This document shows, piece after piece, positions 45,697 through 52,368 of a stretch of 52,368 nt of DNA. The DNA comes from Phoronis australis (Eukaryota; Phoronida; Phoronidae). The notes under the pieces are model-generated. The model did not search any database, was not told the DNA's origin, and saw only the letters and a program-made list of their open reading frames with translations. Each line of letters starts with the position of its first letter. Position 1 is the stretch's first letter. The stretch lies in contig NMRA01000663.1 of assembly GCA_002633005.1 (NCBI GenBank), forward strand, positions 166,233-218,600, in the 5' to 3' direction. Made by a program: the position numbers and the translations under genes.

Positions 45697-47232
45697 TTAA
45701 AGGAGAATGCCACGGTCTATATCCACATCGCCTATTATACGGACGACCTCACCTTGCCGAGAGGTGTCACATTAACCTGTGAGGAAGGTGAGAAACGACG
45801 CAGCGACGTCAGTGGTTCATCTGCAAAGTGAATGCTGTATATTGCGGGGCATCGTTCCCGCTTGTCCGAACTGGAAGCTGCAAAAATGTGGATATATCGT
45901 TTTTTTGACTTCCTCGAGAGCTCGAAGTGATTACAATATAGGAAGTGGCTCGCGGTAGTGAAGAATGAAATAGCAAGTATGAAGCCGTGAAACATCTCCA
46001 TGTCTGTGGCCGCCATTTCATCAACAGTGATTTCTCTGACGAATTCCGGCTTACCAAAGAACTATTCATACGTTCCGTTGCCTGTGCATGTTCACGGCGC
46101 CTCTCTAGCAATCCTTGATCAGTCTATTCTGGTTCGAACTGATAGCCTGTGAAACCTAACGATCTGGCCCGTGAAGTCTTGACTAAGTCAGAATTGGCAG
46201 CGGGCGAGTTGCCATGTAAACGTTTATTATTCTTCGTTCTGTTTCAAAATGAATAATTCTCATCCTATTCAATGCTTATATGAAACCTTTGCAGTATTCG
46301 TGAGTGCAAATGTTGTGAAGCCAGCAATGAATAAACCACTGCGTTACCGGGCACCGAGGCCGTGTGAGCGCATGCTAATTCAGTGTTTACTGACAGAAAG
46401 CTGTAGTGAAACATAATACGCTATGGTCATATGTTAGGGGAAACTTTATTTAGAAATGCAAACAAATTATTCAAATCATTGTTACAGTACAACCTTCGCC
46501 CTGACGGTATGTGGAAGGGGAACCCGACTTCGCGGCCCCCGATCAGCAAGTAAGTAGATTTACAGTTTCGTGGCTAATTCACATAAATAATTACGTGGAC
46601 ATTATTTCTTTGGCTCACTATTATAGTCTTTTCATGATTGGAGGTATATTTTCCAACTCAAGCTGGTTTATGATCGTGCCAGTCCCGGCGGTCACGACGG
46701 GCCTGATCGGGTTCCGAGCCACTGGCCTGGATTACAAGCGTTTTGCTTAATGTTTAGAACTCAAAAAATCAAAAGTATAAACAACGCACATCTAGGTTCT
46801 CCTGTCTGTATTTCACAGAAGAATACTTCGAATTTATCTCCGAACAGACCCCAAACTCTTGCTACAGACCTTGGTAAATTGGCCTGGCTAACTTAGAAGG
46901 CTACAGTGTGTCCAAAACCAGTAAATCCGTAACAGCGAAATAAAACAACACGCTTTTATAAGAACTCGGTGTATTTTTAAGGGATGTACATCGAAGTTTG
47001 ATGATTTATTGGTGTTAAACGATGAATTCAAGCGATAAGTTGACACCACTAACCCGTGTTGTGAACTGCTGAACAGACTGCGTGTGAAACCAATTACGTC
47101 ATTGGATAATTTCAACACCTACGTCTGCCTTCAGGTGTCGGGTAACGCAACCGAACATGCCATCATCGAGTAGAACTACTCTATCTAGATTGATACAAAA
47201 TAGGTTGTTTTTTGGGGGGCATTCTCCTTTAA
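45697..47232. mobile_element. TTAA-flanked DNA transposon, Kolobok/T2-like
   Basis: TTAAAGGAGAATGCC (45697-45711) and its exact complement GGCATTCTCCTTTAA (47218-47232) are the ends, with TTAA as the target duplication. Removing the insert restores the subunit sequence seen in neighbouring copies (GATGCC joined to CTGTCAAATTTTATG). The terminus fits the TTAAAGGRR signature reported for T2/Kolobok elements. These encode transposases with THAP fingers, and a decayed THAP-like stretch lies inside. The remainder of the transposase is not recognisable. piggyBac is the alternative on TTAA alone. Confidence 0.72.
45850..46050 (+). pseudogene. Decayed THAP zinc-finger remnant
   Basis: Across shifting frames the plus strand reads SCKNVDISFF, DFPRELEV-like, RKWLAVVKNE and HLHVCGRHFINSDFSDEF. 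The THAP pattern includes a hydrophobic FP after the first cysteines, a central W, and a final CxxH before an F..SDF stretch. The first Cys pair is lost or scrambled and stops intervene, so no protein is made. Its position just inside the TTAA transposon's left end fits an N-terminal THAP of a Kolobok transposase. Confidence 0.55.
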
Positions 47233-47594
47233 ACTGTCAAATTTTATGAAAAGCTGTCGAGGACCTCCGAAGATACAGAGGTAAGCGTAAAAAACTGGTC
47301 ACGGTAGTCAGAGATCCAAAATTCGTTGCCGTCCCGTCGTCAGCGTCATAGGAACACATCTGTCAAATCTCATTAAGATCCTGTGAGGAGTTTAGGAGAT
47401 ACAGCTGCGGACGCCGGACGCCCAGATAGAGATGACGGCAATATGCGACCACATGTAAACATGTGGGCGCATAAAAAGGCAGTAAACTGAATTTCTAATG
47501 AACTGGAGGCCAGTTTCAACACTTACGGTAAATTACACACTAATATTGCCAGTATTGCTGTTCAATGCCAATTAAATCTGTGTTATTCACAAAA

Positions 47595-49620
47595 ATCAAA
47601 AAGGTTTTACTGCCAGTAGATTTATTGGTGAAAACATTCAATTGATTTATGATATTATTTGTATATCTGAGCAACTGAATATTCCAGGTTTGCTGGTCCT
47701 CATGAATGTTAAGAACATTTTCCAGTCAGTCTCTTGGGATTTTCTACAAAAATCTCTTTCCTTTATTCAATTTTGGTCCAAACATCCAAAAGTGGATTTC
47801 ATTGCTTAACAAGAGAGATATGGCCTGTGTTATTCAGTATAGAATAACATCTCCATTTTTTGAAATGAGTAGAGGATGTAAACCAGGTCACCCTTTGTCT
47901 TCCTATCTGTTTTTGCTCTGTACCGAAATTATAGAAAATCTGTTCAGCAGGATAAAGAACACAAAGGTAATGCAGATTGACTTTAAATTAGTCCAATATG
48001 CTTATGACACCGCCATTATCATCGACGGTTCAGAAGGATTGTTAAAAAACCCTCTTGACCTACTTGATCAGTTTTCGAAGTATTCAGGTTAAATTCTGAA
48101 TTTAGATATAACAACTTGCATCTGGATAGGTGCCGTCAAACATATTGATTCAAAGAGTCCTGAAAAATCTTTAAAATGGTCCCAGGTCACAATTTACAAT
48201 ACTTGGGATAATTTTTTATAATCCCAATAAAGAAACAAGTAATATTAATTTCAACCTTTAAAAGGTCGATATCAAAAAGGAAATAGTAAGATGGTCAAAA
48301 AGAAATTGAAATACTCTTGAAAAAATAGTTGTAAAATCGTTTCTTCTCCCAAAACTGACCCATGTTGTGTCGTGCTCGCCAATTCCCAATGACCCGTTTT
48401 GTAAAAATATGGAAAAATGTCCTTTAATTACATTTGGGCTGGAAAATGTGAAAGAATTGGTCGTAAAACCATGATTCAACAGTGTAAAGTAAGGGGATGT
48501 AAAATGATAGACCTTTAGGTTTTTTTAAAAGCAACCAAAATTAAATGTATGCTTATATTAGGATCTTGAAAGCCATTTTCTGCCACTGATCATAGTGCAT
48601 GGTTAAATCTTTTGTTAAGCACTGACTTAAAATCACTGCATTGTCTAAAATTTGGGAAATACTTCTACAAGCATGCTGCTACCTAAGAACCTTTTTGAAA
48701 AGGAATATTTCATTTCTCAAATATAACTGATCGCGAAGAGATACCATACCAACCAATGTCAAGATTGGTGGAGAAACCCTAATTTTGCGAGTATAAAAAG
48801 GGTATTACTATTTGCTTTATCTCAGATCTCTTAGACAAGGACAAGTTTTTATTGTCGTTTGATGGCTTTTGTAAAAACTTCAATTTTAGATATTAGTTGT
48901 TTTCTGAAATTTTATGGCCTCAGAGAAACTATTTGTTGTAAATGAAAAATTTTGAAACTAGACAATTTTCATTACTGTGTAACTTTTATGCCAAATTTTG
49001 AAAAATTGTTGCTTGCAGATAAGACATATTGTTGACATTGTTTTGTGCTTGCTAAATATTGTAGACATAGGTCTGAGGTGAAATGGCAGACATACCTTGC
49101 TATACCTGGTACTTCTGATCGGTGGAAAAAATGCTAGCTGTGTGAATTTTACTCTTGATGTGAAGTTTCGGTGGTTTCAGTTTAGACTGTTTCATAGAAT
49201 GATCATTTGCAATTCTTATCTTGTGAAAATTGGTGTTAGTAATCTCCTTGTGTACTTTCTGTAAGTGGGAACCTGAGCCTTTGCTTCATATATACAGTGT
49301 TTTGTTGTTTACTATTTTTGGAGCACGGTAGAAAACTGGCAGGGTTAGACATAGAACCAATATCACTCTGGCTAATAATGTAGTTAAAGTTCCATCTGGC
49401 AATAGATGTAGAAACTATCCAGTGCAAAACTTACGTATAGTTTTATGCCTTTTGTAAATTTCACTTATATAAGCAACGCCTCAGAAGTTAACCTCCAAAC
49501 GTAACTATATTGCAAAAAGAAATAGATCTATTGTTCCAAGGAATACATTTATTAAAAAAATAGAATTGGTCAAGTTTACAAATGGATGGTCAAAAACGAA
49601 AGGTTTAATGACAATTTAAA
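47595..49620 (+). mobile_element. Inactive L1/Tx1-like LINE, RT to C-terminus
   Basis: From about 47598 the plus strand encodes QKGFTASRFIGENIQLIYDI, then GLLVLMN and SVSWDFL (RT motif A region), FGPNIQKWISLLN, RGCKPGHPLSSYLFLLCTEI (motif B) and LVQYAYDTAIIIDGSEG (motif C). Degraded thumb sequence follows (RWSKRNLNTLEKIVVKSFLL), then NSYLVKIGVSNL and a CxxC...H remnant near 49250. Frame breaks occur after 48092 and repeatedly later. Motif A, usually DF.KAFD, reads NVKNIFQ, and motif C YADD reads YAYD, so two catalytic Asp are lost. The 5' endonuclease half is absent. The 10.6-kb fragment resembles this element. Confidence 0.85.
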
Positions 49621-49829
49621 ATCACATCTTGTAAAACACTATTCTCTATCTTCTTCAGGAATTGTGTATTGCAAACTATTCTTGATACTCCTTAATTGTT
49701 ATATGTTTTTCTTTGTTCATGTTTTGTTAATCAGTATGTTTTTTCTTTATTTATTTCTTGTTAATCAAGAATGCAGCTTGGTGTATATATTATTTTAGTT
49801 AAATCCTACAATCTGAAGGCAAGGGAATC

Positions 49830-50570
49830 CCAGATCTTTGTCCTTGCTCATCTGAACTGGGAAAATTGTTAAACCATCCAGAGAATGAATGAGTCCTCAC
49901 CGAAGACACTTTTTTGGACAGGGTATGGCATCGCGGAATCTAGAATACCAACCCTTTCAGAAATATCGGTAAAATGAAAGCCCTCCCTCTAAGAAAGTAA
50001 GCATTACTAAAGAGGGAGCCATTTGTGGGAGCACGTATTAATGAAAACACCACAGACTATATTGTCATTGTCATTGTCTCAGGGATAGACATCACTGCAC
50101 ATTGGACAGGTCAACAAGTGCTCAGTCCTTCTCTGCAGCAGCCAAGAAAGTGTCACACTGCTGATGGTTCCCGTGTTGAGCTGGTTAATCTGGTATCTAC
50201 TTTCTCCACTATAACTACGAGGAAATACATTATCAGGCAATGAAATACACAAAACTGCAAAATGCTTGCCCAAACAGGTAGGTCGGTACATTCTACTAGC
50301 ACCTCCTATAGGAACACTCGTGTACACATTTAAATTTCGAGAGTATGCTTACCATGTCGGCAATCACTTTTCCTTTGAATGCTCGCAATTCATGGCGAAT
50401 GATATCTTGCAACGGCTTCTGAGAAGGAAGAAAGGCGACGTTGCAACTTAATTGTAAAATTTGGCACAAAAACGGAACAGTAATTTATATTACAATCAAA
50501 TCTGTAAATGTACAATTATCTACAATAAATCTAAGATTTTAGGATCCATTTTTAAACCCGAAAACAAACC
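49830..50570. other. No recognisable gene
   Basis: Intergenic DNA between the LINE and the large inverted repeat. Short frames at 50025-50451 show no motifs. Confidence 0.45.
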
Positions 50571-50577
50571 TACAATG

Positions 50578-52103
50578 ACACCTACAGCGGTCGAGGTTGG
50601 GCAACTCGACAGGTTCAGTAACTTTGCTGTCTTCAAAGAAACCATCCAGCTGCAGGCAGTTACACAGTATGTGGATGTACATAGCAGGTTGCTGATGTTA
50701 CAGTGCTAGCTTAGGCAAGGTGTTCATCTACAGCAAACAGTGGGGCCAGAAATACATTCTGCTTCTCATTAACTCTTGCATGTCTGCAACACAATGGGCC
50801 AATTGCTAACAAAGCCTCATGGAGCAGCAGGCAGCAGCTGGAAATTGAGGAAAGCCAATTAGTGTCACCCTACGATTATTGGACGGCTGTAAGGGTTGCA
50901 GTATGCTACCCATGGAAGCATTTTATTATGCCAAAAGTAAAACCTATTCTGACGACATAGATTAAACAAGACGAGTGTTAATTGATTACACTTCACGACC
51001 CGATTACTTTGTGTAATGTCAAGATCGGATAAGGTAAACAAATTTAAGATGAATTAGGTTAGTTTTGAGATAGAAAACCAAAAATATGCAAATAAGTGTG
51101 TGAAAATCAATTTTACTGATTATTAAATGACGTCCAGAAACATGACAATGAATCATGACATGATGAGAGTTATTTTACATGGGTTTAATAAGAAATAATT
51201 TGATTTTTGACAATATGTGAAATGATCTATTATCCAGCACGATATTAAGTGGGCTCCATTGCATATTAAGTTGCTAACTTGAATGTGAAAGTGACACAGT
51301 GCCAGCAAGTAAATATGTTGCAATCAAGGCCATTGTCGGTGACATTTGGAGATCACCATGGGGCACTTCAAAATGAAATTTACGAAAATTTGGGTGAGCA
51401 TTTGTGCAAGATAAAGGTGATTAAAGTGAAGTTCTGAAAAATTAGGGGTTGTTGTTTTGCCGCACCAAAGCGTTAACCTGGGAAAATGCAGTAAAAAGGC
51501 TGCCAGCCCCTATCACAATCACAAAAAATAGCTCAAATTGTATATGAGACCTGTACATATGATACATTACACAATCATACTCCAACCTCCTCTGGACTGC
51601 TTTCAACAAAAAATTTTGCAACGTTTCGCAACTCTACAAGGCCTGAAAAGAATTTATCTGGCGTGTTAGCATGCCAAGAATTGTACAATGACATCTGGCT
51701 TACCTCAAAACCCAACTGCTGTCTGCTGGTTTGCTAATTGGCCCAATTATGTTGCACAACCAGTAGATTTAACGAGGAACACCATATGGAAACATTAATG
51801 TTAAGGTTGTAAAAATCACATTCTAGTCCAATTTTCAGAATTCAAAAACCTAATCATACGCACTTTTCATCAACTATTCAAATATGCCACTGACTTAAAA
51901 ACTTTCAAAACAAAAAAATTAAAAATACTGCTGTTGCCCTCCCCCCTGTGTGTTTATGAGGGATCTGATTTTGCAAAGAGTGATAACATCAGGAGCCTGA
52001 AGCTATGCAGTTAAAAACAACAGCATGGCGTCTTTGATCAATACTGGCACATTTTAAGGTACGCAAACCGGTCGAGTTGCCCAATCTCAACCGGTTAGGG
52101 TGT
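50578..52103. mobile_element. Large imperfect inverted repeat (fold-back element)
   Basis: The outer arms 50578-50616 and 52066-52103 are complementary (ACACCTA, GGTCGAG, TTGGGCAACTCGAC and GGTT in order). The inner arms 50785-50875 and 51681-51758 are also complementary (GGGCCAATT, CAGCAG.CAGCAG, TTGAGG.AAGCC, GTCA). The spacing between inner and outer arms is about 170 bp on the left and 310 bp on the right. Partial matches join them (GCTGATGTTA/CCTGATGTTA), so the two halves were once more alike. A pogo-like MITE lies in the middle. No transposase is seen. Confidence 0.6.
50996..51262 (-). mobile_element. pogo/mariner-like MITE nested in the inverted repeat
   Basis: On the minus strand it starts near CAATGGAGCCCACTTAATAT and aligns with 24140-24356 over AAAATTGATTTTCACAC, CTTATTTGCAT, TTTTCTATC, CCTAATTCATCTTAA and TTATCCGATC. 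It then runs to GACATTACACAAAGTAATCG, a degraded inverted terminus. It appears to be a near full-length copy of about 265 bp. Confidence 0.6.
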
Positions 52104-52368
52104 CAACGTTGGATTCTCTTCATGAGCATCTCATTAGCATCTCATTAGCAGCACAAAGCAGCATAGTCTAATTACAAATGGGTATAAACATTACGTAACA
52201 AAGTGCTTTTTTGAATTTTTTTGCTCCTAAATTACCGTTTTCCGCTTGTTTTGAAGAGAGTGAGACCAATTCAGACTCTTGTCTTGAATTTTCTTCAATT
52301 TTCTGGTTTGCGACAAACTCACAGCCCTTAACACCTTCAGTTGCTCTTTGAAAAAAGCCTTCAATGGG

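Larger units (their letters stand above)
44179..47476 (-). repeat. ABC-subunit repetitive element, inverted copy 5
   Basis: Read on the minus strand it opens TTATGCGCCCACATGTTTAC (47475) and closes with GTGGGCGCATTTCAACGCTC (about 44190), so both ends are present. The boxes give A (decayed), B, C, A, B, C, A, B, C, A, B, that is (ABC)3-AB. On the plus strand they are at about 45622, 45452, 45304, 45150, 44987, 44848, 44703, 44582, 44449 and 44263. TCACCAGGTGGCGC (44702-44715) and GCCACTAGGGGGCAC (44847-44861) are the closest to a CTCF core. A 1.5-kb transposon interrupts it between the first A and B. Without that insert the copy is about 1.76 kb. Confidence 0.82.

Noticed and set aside
46511-46750. 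79-codon frame inside the Kolobok-like element considered as transposase.
   Set aside because: It has hydrophobic stretches but no catalytic motif or similarity I recognise. It may be chance in decayed sequence.

Overview
This window reads as animal (metazoan) nuclear DNA, probably from an aquatic invertebrate. It is AT-rich and gene-poor, and it is packed with decayed LINEs, tRNA-derived SINEs and short inverted-repeat DNA transposons. The single convincing host gene is a bZIP transcription factor of the NFIL3/E4BP4 type. There is no operon structure, no ribosome-binding-site logic and no bacterial or viral gene set. I cannot fix the phylum from sequence alone.

Layout. 0-7.3 kb: a 5'-truncated LINE on the minus strand with a perfect 11-bp target duplication, the decayed C-terminus of a cysteine-rich transposon protein, and a degenerate CR1/Jockey-type reverse transcriptase. 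7.3-12.2 kb: mostly featureless, with a SINE, an RT fragment and a small tandem duplication. 12.2-13.8 kb: one copy of an unusual internally repetitive element, split by a later LINE insertion. 13.8-24.1 kb: largely unannotatable, with a SINE, a roughly 950-bp diverged duplication, a TTAA-flanked MITE and two hairpin-forming inverted repeats. 24.1-28.9 kb: four head-to-tail copies of the same repetitive element, preceded by a pogo/mariner-like fragment. 29.6-29.7 kb: a cluster of heat-shock-element-like motifs. 30.4-31.8 kb: the intact, intronless bZIP coding region, with a candidate 3'UTR to about 33.3 kb. 33.8-44 kb: MITEs, a SINE and featureless DNA. 44.2-47.5 kb: the repetitive element again, now inverted, interrupted by a 1.5-kb TTAA-flanked Kolobok/T2-like transposon carrying a decayed THAP finger. 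47.6-49.6 kb: an inactive L1/Tx1-like LINE. 50.6-52.1 kb: a large imperfect inverted repeat with a second transposon inside.

The most interesting structure is the repetitive element. It is built from three related subunits of about 140-150 bp (A, B, C) in the order (ABC)n-AB. It is bounded by inverted ATGCGCCCAC-like ends. Nearly every subunit carries one box of the form CCACTAGRKGGCRC, which closely resembles the animal CTCF core motif. About two dozen boxes lie in one orientation 1.5-6 kb upstream of the bZIP gene, and ten lie in the opposite orientation 12-14 kb downstream. Whether any protein binds them is unknown.

The bZIP protein also deserves attention. Besides a canonical basic region and zipper it has an LPHKLR motif that I recall from vertebrate NFIL3, and a second, degenerate bZIP-like segment at its C-terminus.
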